Shown piece by piece: positions 51,963 to 60,815 of a DNA stretch of 64,000 bases. Below the pieces are notes generated by a model. That model was not told the origin of the DNA and did not search any database. It was given only the letters and a program-made list of their open reading frames with translations. The DNA comes from Candidatus Handelsmanbacteria bacterium (GTDB lineage: Bacteria > Latescibacterota > UBA2968 > UBA8231): positions 159,762 through 223,761 of the forward strand of contig VGJS01000001.1 of the NCBI GenBank assembly GCA_016867395.1, read 5' to 3'. The first letter of the stretch is position 1, and each line of letters begins with the position of its first letter. The position numbers and the translations under genes were made by a program.

Positions 51963-54900
51963 TCACAGGTGTTTCAGACGGGCCCGGGCGAACTCCAGCA
52001 CCTCCTGGTAGGTAGAATCGGCCCCGACCTGGGCGATGACCTCCCGGTAGGTCTGGGCGGCCCGCCGCACGTCGCCCACCTGCTCCAGGGCTACCCCCAT
52101 GTTGCCAAGGGCGGCGTACGCGCTGTAGGTGCCCGGGAACTGCTCGGCCACGGCCCCGTACAGGCGGATGGCCTCCACGTATTCGCTTTGCTGGTACTTG
52201 ACCACCGCCTCCTCGTAGAGCAGGTTGGCCCGCTGCTCCTCCAACTCCCCGACCAGGGGCTTGGCCCTGGCCGCCTCGGGGCTGTGGGGGAAAAGCGCCA
52301 CCACCTGCCGATACGCCTCCTGGGCGGGCTGATAATACTTCTCGCTGTAATAAAGGTCGCCGATGGTATACTGGGCCCTTGGCGCGTGGGGACTGTCGGG
52401 GAAACGCGACACCAGTTGCCGCATCTGGCCGATCCCCTCCTCTAAGCGCTTCAGCTCGAACAGGGCCCAAGCCGCAGAGTAGTGGGCGTCGTCGGCGTAC
52501 TCGTTGTTGGGATAGCGGCGCAAGAGTTCGGCCTGGGTATCATACGCCTGCTGGAACTGGAGGCTGTTGTAGAGGTTCTCACCGGCGAGGAACAAGGCTT
52601 CGGCGGCCAGGGGCGAGTCGGCGAAGCGGTCGGCCAGCCGGCGGAACCAACCGGCTGCGGCGGCGAACTCGCCGAGGATCTGGTGGGAGAGGCCGGCGTA
52701 ATAACAGCCCTCCGCGGCCCGGCGGTCCTCGGAGTACTGCTCGACGTAGCGGGCAAACCCCAGCGCCGCCTCCGCGTACTCCTCCTGGAGGTACGGGGCC
52801 AGGCCAATCACAAAGGCCATCGAGGCGCTCTCCCCCGAGCGGGGAAAGCGGGCCAGGCCCCCCTGGGCGGCGGCCAGAGCCTGGGAATAGTGCTCACGCT
52901 CCAACTCCACCGAGCTGAGGATGGAATAGGCCCGCTCCTTGAGGAAATAACCCATCTCGTCGCTATCGGCAAAGGATTCCCCGATCAGTTGCCCGGCTGC
53001 GTCCACCGCCTCGTCGAAAAGCCGCTGGTCGTAGTAGATCTCCAGGAGCAACAACTGGAGGCCTACCCGCTCCTGCACCTCCGGGGTGGCCCCGATCAAC
53101 TCTCGGTAGTAGCGGATGGTCTCGACCGAGCGGCCCAGCCGGCTCATGGTGGTGCCCAGGGTGCGGTAGGCAACGTTTTTCATCTTGGCCGCAAGGTCGG
53201 TCTCCAGGGTCTGGCGCAGGTCCAGGGCCGCTGCCTCGGCATGTCGGGTCCCCTCCATGCTGTTCCCGTTCCCGTCCTGCTGCCGGCTCAACTCGTAATG
53301 GGCCAGGCCCCGCAGAAATTGGCCGCTGGTGATGATCTGCGAATCGCCGGCCCCGGCGATGGCCTCGCCCAGCAGGGCAATGGCTTGGGGGTATTGCTTC
53401 TGGGAATAGGCGATCTTGCCCTTAATATAACGCAGCGAGGCCAGGGTCTCCGCATCGTCCCCCGCCAGGGCCACGGCCTCGTCCAGGGCCTCCTGGGCCT
53501 CGGCGTAGCGGCCGGCGGAGGTCAACAAATCCCCGATCTCCACCTGCACCTTCACCCAGCGGGGCGATTGGCGGCTGACCTGCCGGAAGGCGGCCAGGGC
53601 CGGGTCCACCTGCCCCATGCTCTTGTGGGCCACGCCCAGCTCGATGTAAACCTCGTCGGCAAAGGGCGCCTGGGGGTAGCTTGCCAGGAGTTGCTTATAC
53701 GTGCCCACGGCCTCCTCCCCCTCACCGCCCTGATACTGGAGCCGGGCGATCTGCAAGAGCGCATTGGGGGCCGCCGGATGGGCGGGGTAGAGGTGGACCA
53801 CCTCCTCGTACAGCGCCAGGGCCTCGGCGCTTTGGCCCAGCCCCTGCTGGCACAGCCCCCGGCCGAAGCGGGTGTCCGGGGCCAGGGGGCTGCCAGCCCG
53901 CCAGCTCAACAGGGAGTCGTAGTGGGCCAGGGCCGCGCCAAAGGACTCCCGGGCCGCCGGCTCCTGGTGCTGCTCCAGGGACTGGCGCCCCAACTCGCGA
54001 AAGGCTTCGGCCACCTTGAAGAGCACTTTGTCGCGGGTGAAGCCCACCTGGCGGGCCACGTCCCCGTAGCCCTTGTCGTAGACCCGGTACGCCTCAATGG
54101 CCTGGGGATAGCGTCCCGCTTCAAAATACAGGCGGGCGATCTGCAGCCGGGCGGTGGCCTGGAATTCCTTGCGGTCCACGCTCAGCACTCCCTGCTCATA
54201 GGCCCGGATGCCCTCGTCCAGCCCCCGCCGCTCCAGCACCAGCTCGGCCATGCGGGTATGGGCCTGCTCCACTAGGAACTGCTCCTGGGGATAGCGCTGA
54301 GGCACCAGGGAGTAGGCGGCGATGGCCAGGTCCACCTCCCCCTGTCCAGCATGGATGTCGCCGATCTTAAGCTGGGCCTTGGCCACTAGCTCGCGCCGGG
54401 TCTCCTCGACCACCCCGCGTAGCTTGGCCGCTTCCTTGCCCTCCTGGTCCTTTGCGGAGAGCTTGGCGAAATCGTACTTGTCCACCAGGGCCTGGTACTG
54501 GCCCACGGCCAGCTCCGGCTCTCCCAGAGCCTCGTGGGCTTCGGCGGTCTGGAAGATGGACCGGTCCACCCGCACCGCATCCCCGGAGAGCCGACGCACC
54601 CGGGCAAAAGCCTCGATGCCCTGGCGGTACTCCCCCATCTGGAAATAGGCCCAACCCAGGTCGTAAAGGGCGGCCTCCTCAAATTCGCTGCCGGGGAAAC
54701 GCCGCTGCAAGGTGTCCACCTGTGCCACCACCCCGGCGTAATCCTCCCTGGCGTAGTGGACCCGCACGTTCTGGTACTGAGACATCACTCGCACCCGCTG
54801 GGGGGCCAGGGCGTCGGCGCTGATGCGGCCAAAGTGTTCCTGGGCCGAGCGCAGCGCCGCCACCGCCTCCTGTCGGCGCTGGTCGGACAGCAGGCTGTCC

Positions 54901-55226
54901 CCCTCCTCCCGGGCCAGGCTAGAGCGGGTGAGCAGGTCCAGTCCCACGTTGCGGAAGCTGTTGCCAACCTGGTAGGTGGCGGCCATACGAATGGGCAGTA
55001 ATAGCTCGTCGATGAGCACGGTGATGCTGTCCACCCGCAAAAGGGGCTGGTTGGGGGTGTCGCTGATCTCCTTAAAGACCTTGACCCCGTTATCGTAATC
55101 CTTGGCGGCGTAGTACTTCTGCCCCAGGTCGAAACGGCTCTTGATCTCCTCGACCGTGGGGCTGAAGCGGGTCAGGGTGCTCCCCACCAGGCTCAGCACC
55201 CCGATCAGCGCCAGCAAGCCGTTCAT
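51963..55226 (-). CDS. Large TPR-repeat envelope scaffold protein
   Basis: This 1087-residue protein has an N-terminal hydrophobic segment (LLALIGVLSLVGSTL), probably an anchor or signal. The rest is tetratricopeptide-like helices, some 20 or more units, many of the YbgF/BamD type (FPGSEFEEAALYDLGWAYFQMGEYRQGIEAF; YPNNEYADDAHYSAAWALFELKRLEEGI), given only as examples. Such solenoids act as assembly scaffolds for outer-membrane or secretion machinery. GAGGAGAAC precedes the ATG, 12 bp after the last barrel-like gene. Its position between the barrel-like trio and the lipoprotein suggests it bridges them in the periplasm. Confidence 0.8.
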   Translation of the reverse strand: MNGLLALIGVLSLVGSTLTRFSPTVEEIKSRFDLGQKYYAAKDYDNGVKVFKEISDTPNQPLLRVDSITVLIDELLLPIRMAATYQVGNSFRNVGLDLLTRSSLAREEGDSLLSDQRRQEAVAALRSAQEHFGRISADALAPQRVRVMSQYQNVRVHYAREDYAGVVAQVDTLQRRFPGSEFEEAALYDLGWAYFQMGEYRQGIEAFARVRRLSGDAVRVDRSIFQTAEAHEALGEPELAVGQYQALVDKYDFAKLSAKDQEGKEAAKLRGVVEETRRELVAKAQLKIGDIHAGQGEVDLAIAAYSLVPQRYPQEQFLVEQAHTRMAELVLERRGLDEGIRAYEQGVLSVDRKEFQATARLQIARLYFEAGRYPQAIEAYRVYDKGYGDVARQVGFTRDKVLFKVAEAFRELGRQSLEQHQEPAARESFGAALAHYDSLLSWRAGSPLAPDTRFGRGLCQQGLGQSAEALALYEEVVHLYPAHPAAPNALLQIARLQYQGGEGEEAVGTYKQLLASYPQAPFADEVYIELGVAHKSMGQVDPALAAFRQVSRQSPRWVKVQVEIGDLLTSAGRYAEAQEALDEAVALAGDDAETLASLRYIKGKIAYSQKQYPQAIALLGEAIAGAGDSQIITSGQFLRGLAHYELSRQQDGNGNSMEGTRHAEAAALDLRQTLETDLAAKMKNVAYRTLGTTMSRLGRSVETIRYYRELIGATPEVQERVGLQLLLLEIYYDQRLFDEAVDAAGQLIGESFADSDEMGYFLKERAYSILSSVELEREHYSQALAAAQGGLARFPRSGESASMAFVIGLAPYLQEEYAEAALGFARYVEQYSEDRRAAEGCYYAGLSHQILGEFAAAAGWFRRLADRFADSPLAAEALFLAGENLYNSLQFQQAYDTQAELLRRYPNNEYADDAHYSAAWALFELKRLEEGIGQMRQLVSRFPDSPHAPRAQYTIGDLYYSEKYYQPAQEAYRQVVALFPHSPEAARAKPLVGELEEQRANLLYEEAVVKYQQSEYVEAIRLYGAVAEQFPGTYSAYAALGNMGVALEQVGDVRRAAQTYREVIAQVGADSTYQEVLEFARARLKHL

Positions 55227-55238
55227 CTGCAGTTCTCC

Positions 55239-58010
55239 TCAAAACCCCACGTAGAGTTCAAAGAAAAAGGTCCGCTGGCCCAGCTGCTTCTGGTCCTCGA
55301 CCCGCCGGGATTCCCACTGCATGCCCGTCTCCGAGGTCATAATCCACCCCCAGTAAGACCAGTCCACCTTCACCAAAACCAGTGAGGTGCGTCGCTCGAA
55401 GCTGTTGGCCCCCTCCTCCAGGTCGGTATAGCGGAAGGGGAAGAGGGGCCATCCATCCTGGCCGGCGTGGAGCTGCACCTTGGGCGAGAGGGTGTAAAAA
55501 ACCTCGACAACCGGCTCCAAAACCGAGAAGCGCGCCGGACTTCCGTACCCTCTGTCCCAGCGGAAGAGGTGCTTGAGCTTGAGATTGGTCCGCAACCTCG
55601 GCCCCAGTTCACGGCCGTAGGAGACCCGGTTGGACAGGGTCCACCGGTACAGGGTGTGGTCCGCCTGGCCGCCCCCCTCGTCGAACCGGTCTGCGTGCTG
55701 GCGATTCACCATGAGTTTGTTGCGGCCCAGCACCTCCATCCCCGGCAGGGGCTGCACCTTCGATTCCAGGTACAGGGTATTCACCGTGCTGTTGCGCATC
55801 AGCATGGGGTCCGGGTCGGGCGGGCGCATGTCCAGCAGGTTGCCGATGGTGGTCCGCTCCTGGCTCTGCACCACCAGCATGTTGACTGAGGGGTCGTCGC
55901 CCACCTTCCAGATATAGCTGGGGTCGGGGATGTGGTCCTCCACCCGCTTGAGCAGGTTCTCGATCCTGAGCTGCCCCAGGTTTTCGCGGTCCAGAACGGC
56001 GTTCAGGCGCAGGTACTTCCCCCGGCTCTCCCCGCCGCTGAAGGGGGCTTTCATGCGGTAGTGCCCCACCCCCAGGCGCCCGCCTCCTGGAAGCAGGCCG
56101 GGCAGGCCGACAAAGCCGTGCGCCCCCCGCTGGCCCCGGCGGTAGGGATAGTCCGGCTCGTCGTCGTTCTCGGTCATGTCCGGCAGGTCGTTGTTATTAA
56201 AGTCGAGGTCGTAGACAAACTCGGGCGGGTCGGCGCCAAAGGCCATGAAGGGCTCGGCCCAGTCGGGCCGGCCGTTTCCGTTGCGGTCGGTGTCGATGAC
56301 GTTGTCCCCATCCTCGTCCAGGCCGGGGAAGACCCCGGCGTCGTTGATGTCGGACAGGGCACTGTCGTTGGGGTGGTCGTCAGGCCACTGGTCGTTGTCG
56401 TCGTTGTCGTCGTACAGGTCGAATTCCTGGCTCACCGGCCCCTGGGGGGAGGTGGCCACCTCGGTGGAGAAGATGGACCCGCCCCGCTTGGCGTCGTACC
56501 CACCGGAGTAGGCGGCGGGGATGGCGAAGACCTCGCCGCCCACCTGCGCCCTGAAGCGCTCGGGCAAATAGGGCAACTCCCCGCTGCCCTTTAGGAAGTA
56601 GGCCAGGTAGTCGCGCTGGTGCCGGCGGCCCTGGGGCACCGGGAACTTAAGGTCCTGAACGTTGAAAGCAACTTCCCCGCCAAGAGTATAGTCCTTGTAC
56701 TGGAAGGAGAAGTCGGTGCTGGCCAACGTCTGGGCCGTGGGCACCCCGTAGTCGAAGCGCACCACCTGTAAAGACTGGTCCCCCCGCCCCCGGGCCCGGG
56801 CCACGGTGTACACCGGGTCCTTCTCAGGGAACTTGAAGTCCGTGGGGTAGCGCGGGTCGAACTTGGTGAGGAAGGCCCGCTCGAAACGGATGGCTTCTCC
56901 GGTAGCCGGCCAGGCCCCCTGGGAGGTACGGGTGCCGTCCTCGCTGACAAACTCGTGGACCTGACGGATGCCCAGCCGATAGTCCCCCCCCACCGCGGCG
57001 GCAAATTCGATCTTCACCGGCTCCAGGTTGGCCGGCAGGCTGAAGGCAAACTCCACCCGTTCGTCCCGGCCCTGGGCCTCGTAGTGGTCCCCCACCCGCC
57101 GGCCTGTCACCGCCGGGGCTAGGCGCGGGTCCAATTCCACCCCACCCACGGCCAGGGCCGGGTCCCCGGTTAGGGTGCGCTGGACGCCCCCCTCCCCAAT
57201 CGCGGTGAGCAGGATGGACACCCCCTGACCCACTGCCACCACCTGCGGATCGTCGGGCAGGTCGCTGGTCAAGCGCACAAAGAGGGTCTTGGGCGGCTTC
57301 ATGGGATAGGGGATATTGCCCCGGAAGATGCCCCCGGCCTTTGAGGCCGCGTCGATGAGGTGCTGGTTGACAAAGGTGGTGCCAACCTTCAGGGCCGCCC
57401 CAACGGTGCTCTGCCAGTGGCCGCCCCACAGGATCACCGGGGAACGCTCGTAGCGGGCCGGGGCGAAGAAGGAGAACCGCTTGCGCTCCGAGGCCCCCCG
57501 GCTGAAGACAAAGGTGGACTGGTTGCGCAGCCCCCTGGCGTCCAGCCGCACCCCGGCGAAGCGGCCGATGCTCATGGTTAGGGGCGAGAAGCGGGTGCGC
57601 ACCGCCTCTGCCAACTGCCGCGCGTCGATGTCGGGGTTGGCGGTCAGCACCATCAGGCTATACCCGGTGCCCTTGTACGCGTCGCGCAACACCGCGTAGT
57701 TGAGGCTGATCTTGCCCCAGTACACGTCACGGGGCAGGCCGCTGAAACGGCTTAGCCCCGGCCGCCGCTCGTCCACCGCATAGGCCAGGTCCCCCACCAT
57801 TAGGAAGTTGCCCATCCGGTCATAGCGGGGCACCCGGCGGCTGTGGATGGGGGGCCGGGTGTAGGTGTTGAGGCCGTATCCTTCGTAGTCAATGGCATCG
57901 CCCACATGCAGGAACTCCCGCTCCGGGTCAGAGGCGGTCAGAGGCTGACCCTGGGCCGGCGCTCCGGCCAGTGCGGCCAACAACAAGCTTATGGCGAGGC
58001 GGGTTTTCAT
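55239..58010 (-). CDS. Large outer-membrane beta-barrel-like protein with Asp/Asn cassettes (paralogue 2)
   Basis: This 923-residue protein has a signal peptide (cleavage near AQGQ). It shares the landmarks of the family: an RYDRMGNFL N-terminal strand, VRLTSDLPDDPQ, GDHYEAQGRDERVEFAFSLP, YRLGIRQVHEF, VRFDYGVPTAQTL, a YDDNDDNDQW cluster, an FPGLDEDGD / DRNGNGRPDWAEPF cassette near residue 558, LDFNNNDLPDMTEND and EPDYPYRRGQRG. It ends in TFFFELYVGF, with a terminal Phe as expected for a BAM-assembled barrel. It starts 2 bp after the stop of paralogue 3, without a clear ribosome site, so translational coupling is likely. The cassettes may bind calcium. Confidence 0.72.
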   Translation of the reverse strand: MKTRLAISLLLAALAGAPAQGQPLTASDPEREFLHVGDAIDYEGYGLNTYTRPPIHSRRVPRYDRMGNFLMVGDLAYAVDERRPGLSRFSGLPRDVYWGKISLNYAVLRDAYKGTGYSLMVLTANPDIDARQLAEAVRTRFSPLTMSIGRFAGVRLDARGLRNQSTFVFSRGASERKRFSFFAPARYERSPVILWGGHWQSTVGAALKVGTTFVNQHLIDAASKAGGIFRGNIPYPMKPPKTLFVRLTSDLPDDPQVVAVGQGVSILLTAIGEGGVQRTLTGDPALAVGGVELDPRLAPAVTGRRVGDHYEAQGRDERVEFAFSLPANLEPVKIEFAAAVGGDYRLGIRQVHEFVSEDGTRTSQGAWPATGEAIRFERAFLTKFDPRYPTDFKFPEKDPVYTVARARGRGDQSLQVVRFDYGVPTAQTLASTDFSFQYKDYTLGGEVAFNVQDLKFPVPQGRRHQRDYLAYFLKGSGELPYLPERFRAQVGGEVFAIPAAYSGGYDAKRGGSIFSTEVATSPQGPVSQEFDLYDDNDDNDQWPDDHPNDSALSDINDAGVFPGLDEDGDNVIDTDRNGNGRPDWAEPFMAFGADPPEFVYDLDFNNNDLPDMTENDDEPDYPYRRGQRGAHGFVGLPGLLPGGGRLGVGHYRMKAPFSGGESRGKYLRLNAVLDRENLGQLRIENLLKRVEDHIPDPSYIWKVGDDPSVNMLVVQSQERTTIGNLLDMRPPDPDPMLMRNSTVNTLYLESKVQPLPGMEVLGRNKLMVNRQHADRFDEGGGQADHTLYRWTLSNRVSYGRELGPRLRTNLKLKHLFRWDRGYGSPARFSVLEPVVEVFYTLSPKVQLHAGQDGWPLFPFRYTDLEEGANSFERRTSLVLVKVDWSYWGWIMTSETGMQWESRRVEDQKQLGQRTFFFELYVGF

Positions 58011-58012
58011 GG

Positions 58013-60811
58013 CTAAAGCCCAAAGATCACATCTAGAAAGAAGGTGCTGAAGCGGTCCTGGGGCCGCTGAGCTCGCTCATCGTAGTCGGTAAGTTCCCAG
58101 CGCAAGCCCAGATTTGTCGAGACCTGGTATCCCTGATGTACCCCGGTCACCGTGGCCTGGAGCACCGAGATGTTGCTGGTATACCCCTGGGAGGGCTCGG
58201 CCCGGTCCACGTAGCGGGCCCGCAGCACCGGAACAAAGAGCCCGGCCTGCCCGTACTCCAGGCTGGTGTGCCCTGTCAGCCGGTACTTGACCTTGAGGCT
58301 GGGGGTGATCATCGACCAGGACGCCTCGGGATTCACCCGCAGGGTGTCGGCCGGGTCGTTGATCACGTAGCGGAAGTTGTAGCTGCCCGCATCCCACTTC
58401 ACCAGCAGGTGTTTGGCCCTGGCCACCACGCTGATGGCCTCCAGGGGCCGCCAGTTGTATTCGGCCTTGTTGACCATGGTGAAGTTGCGCAGGGTGCCGG
58501 TCCGCTGGATCGGGTTGCCCTGAGCATCTTCCAGTTCGGTCTGGGCGTTGATCAGGTACTTCACGGTGTTGACCGTCTCCAGCCCCCGCCAGGGAGCATA
58601 GCGCAGCTCCGCAAAGGAGGTGTTGACCAAGCTCTGCCGCATCAGCAGAGGGTCGGGCGGCGGCAGGTAGGCGCTGGTGTTGAAACGCGTGAAGAGGTTG
58701 CTGTTGCTGGTCAGCACGAAGCGGTACACATCGTCGGGCACGTCGTCCTCGACCCGCTTCAGGTCGTCGGCCAGCCGCAGCGAGGCCCCGCCCAAGTGTA
58801 AATGCGCCTCGGCCCGTAGATACAGGGCCTCGCTCTGGCCGCCCCCGGCCCGTTGCCGCAACCGGTACCCGCCCCCCCCAAGCCGGTCCAGCCAGGCCGG
58901 CCGGCTGCCCAGGTCGAAGAAGAGGTGCAGGCCCCGCCGGTCGCGGCGGTAGGGGTAGTCCGGCTCGGCGTCATTCTCCTGGAAATCGGGCACACCGTTG
59001 TTGTTGAAATCGATGCCGTAGACAAAGTCGGGCGGATCGGTGTCGTAGGAGAAGAAGGGTTCGAGCCAGTCGCCGGTCCCGTTGCGGTTGAGGTCCATGT
59101 CGTAGACCCGGTCCCCGTCCATGTCCAGGCTGGGATAGACCCCCGACTCGGGTCGGCTGCCCAGGGCCTCGATCGACTCAAACTGCCCTTTGGGCACGTA
59201 GGGGAAATCGTCGATCACGTCATCGGGCCAAAAATCGTGGTCGTCGTTGTCGGCGTACAGGGGGTACTCCTGGGTGCGGGCGTCCCCGGCCACTTTCTCC
59301 CCGGCCCGGGCGTCCCCCGACACGTCGGTGAAGAAGACCGCCCCGCCCCGCCGGCTGTCGTACCAGCCCCCGTAGGTGGGATCCAGGCTGAAGACCTCGG
59401 CTCCGGCGCTGCCGGCCCGGCCCAGGGGCAGCCGTAGCTTGAGGAAGGCGGCATAGGCTTGGCGGCGCACCCGCTCCCCGCCTTTAACCGGGAAGATGAA
59501 ATCCTGGGGGTTGGCGGCCACCTCCCCCTCGATGGACAGGTCCCGGGCCTCGACCTTGCCGTTGAAACCGAAGAAGGTCTGGGCCGAGGGGATGGCGTGT
59601 TCAAAGCGCACCATCCGCGCTTCTCCCCCTAAATTGCCCCTGGCCCGCACCACGGTATAGAAGGGGGCCGGGGTGTAGGGGTTGTCCTTGAAGTCGGTGT
59701 TAATCTGGTTGAGGGCCGGGGTGGAGGGCCAGGACCGGGTCTCCACCTGGCCGGTCTTGGGATTGGCGAAATCGTGCTGCTGCCGCACCCCGATCCGGTA
59801 GTCCCCCGCCACCCTGGCCGCCACCTCCACTGCCTCGGCGCCCAGTTCGGGGGGAATGGCAAAGGTGAAATCTACCACTTCGTCCGGCCCGGCAGCCTCC
59901 CAGTGGTCCGCCACCCGCCGGCCCTGCACCCGGGGCTGGAGCCCGGCGGCGAAGACCATCTCCGGCCCTGCCTGCGCCGAGCCAGTGTGGACCCGCCCGG
60001 TCTCCTTCTCCCGCACGAAGACCTGGAGGTCGTACACCGCCACTCCTTGCCGGTCGTCGGGGGAATCGTCGCTGAGGCGGACGGTGAGGGTCTTGGGCTG
60101 GCGCAGTTCAGCGTACGGCACGTCGCCCCGGAACAGGGAGCGGCGGTCCCCCTTAATATGGGACTGGGTCTGGCGCAGGAAGCTGGAGCCCAGTTCGAGG
60201 GTGCCGAACTTCCCCCGCCAGTTGGCCCCGTAGAGCAGCACCGGGCTCATGGAGATGGTGCCGCTGGTGTTGCCGTTAAAGTCGGCGAAGAAACCGCGGC
60301 CCCAGGTCCCCCCCCGCGAGAACAGAAAGGTGGCGTTGTTCCTCGCCGTGGACAGGTCCAGGCGCACCCCGCTGAAATCGGGCTGGTAAAAGATCAGGGG
60401 GCTGTAGGTAGTGATAGGCCCCCGCCCCATGAAGAAGGAAGCCCCCCGCCCCTTCCAGCCCTGCTGGGCCATGGACAGATAGCCGAAAGGGGCCAGCCCC
60501 GCCTCGTCGGCGAAGAGGTTGCTGCGGGAAGGGGTATCGAGGATCTGGGTGCCGGCGGCCATCTTGTCGTCGATGTAGCGGTCGCGAATCTCGTCCCACT
60601 GCATCAGATAGGTGCCGTGACCCACGTAGTTGCCGATACGGTTGTACACCGGCCGGGACAGGGGAAAAAGCGGGTAGCGCTCGTACCCGGAACGACTGAG
60701 GTTCTGATGGGGCTGGCTCTGGCGGATAAAGCGGTCCTCGTCCAATGGCGGGCCGGCCTGGGCCGCCCCCGCCCACAGGGTCATTAGCAGCAAGGGTAGA
60801 GCGACGCGCAT
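58013..60811 (-). CDS. Large outer-membrane beta-barrel-like protein with Asp/Asn cassettes (paralogue 3)
   Basis: This 932-residue protein starts at ATG 60811 with a signal peptide (MRVALPLLLMTLWAGAAQA), 4 bp after the stop of paralogue 4; the open frame reaching 60928 lies inside that gene. Landmarks: NRIGNYVGHGTYL, VRLSDDSPDDRQ, AGPDEVVDFTFAIP, YRIGVRQQHDF, VRFEHAIPSAQTF, YADNDDHDFWPDD, a DMDGDRVYDMDLNRNGTGDW cassette near residue 557, IDFNNNGVPDFQEND, EPDYPYRRDRRG and the terminal FSTFFLDVIFGL. The last residue is Leu after an aromatic-rich strand. Same probable location and role as its neighbours. Confidence 0.72.
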   Translation of the reverse strand: MRVALPLLLMTLWAGAAQAGPPLDEDRFIRQSQPHQNLSRSGYERYPLFPLSRPVYNRIGNYVGHGTYLMQWDEIRDRYIDDKMAAGTQILDTPSRSNLFADEAGLAPFGYLSMAQQGWKGRGASFFMGRGPITTYSPLIFYQPDFSGVRLDLSTARNNATFLFSRGGTWGRGFFADFNGNTSGTISMSPVLLYGANWRGKFGTLELGSSFLRQTQSHIKGDRRSLFRGDVPYAELRQPKTLTVRLSDDSPDDRQGVAVYDLQVFVREKETGRVHTGSAQAGPEMVFAAGLQPRVQGRRVADHWEAAGPDEVVDFTFAIPPELGAEAVEVAARVAGDYRIGVRQQHDFANPKTGQVETRSWPSTPALNQINTDFKDNPYTPAPFYTVVRARGNLGGEARMVRFEHAIPSAQTFFGFNGKVEARDLSIEGEVAANPQDFIFPVKGGERVRRQAYAAFLKLRLPLGRAGSAGAEVFSLDPTYGGWYDSRRGGAVFFTDVSGDARAGEKVAGDARTQEYPLYADNDDHDFWPDDVIDDFPYVPKGQFESIEALGSRPESGVYPSLDMDGDRVYDMDLNRNGTGDWLEPFFSYDTDPPDFVYGIDFNNNGVPDFQENDAEPDYPYRRDRRGLHLFFDLGSRPAWLDRLGGGGYRLRQRAGGGQSEALYLRAEAHLHLGGASLRLADDLKRVEDDVPDDVYRFVLTSNSNLFTRFNTSAYLPPPDPLLMRQSLVNTSFAELRYAPWRGLETVNTVKYLINAQTELEDAQGNPIQRTGTLRNFTMVNKAEYNWRPLEAISVVARAKHLLVKWDAGSYNFRYVINDPADTLRVNPEASWSMITPSLKVKYRLTGHTSLEYGQAGLFVPVLRARYVDRAEPSQGYTSNISVLQATVTGVHQGYQVSTNLGLRWELTDYDERAQRPQDRFSTFFLDVIFGL

Positions 60812-60815
60812 GTCT

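Noticed and set aside
52000..52470. Upstream extension of the 51214 lipoprotein frame into the TPR gene
   Set aside because: The extension reads as a TPR-gene shadow; the GTG at 51948 has GAGGAG and a lipobox leader immediately after it.
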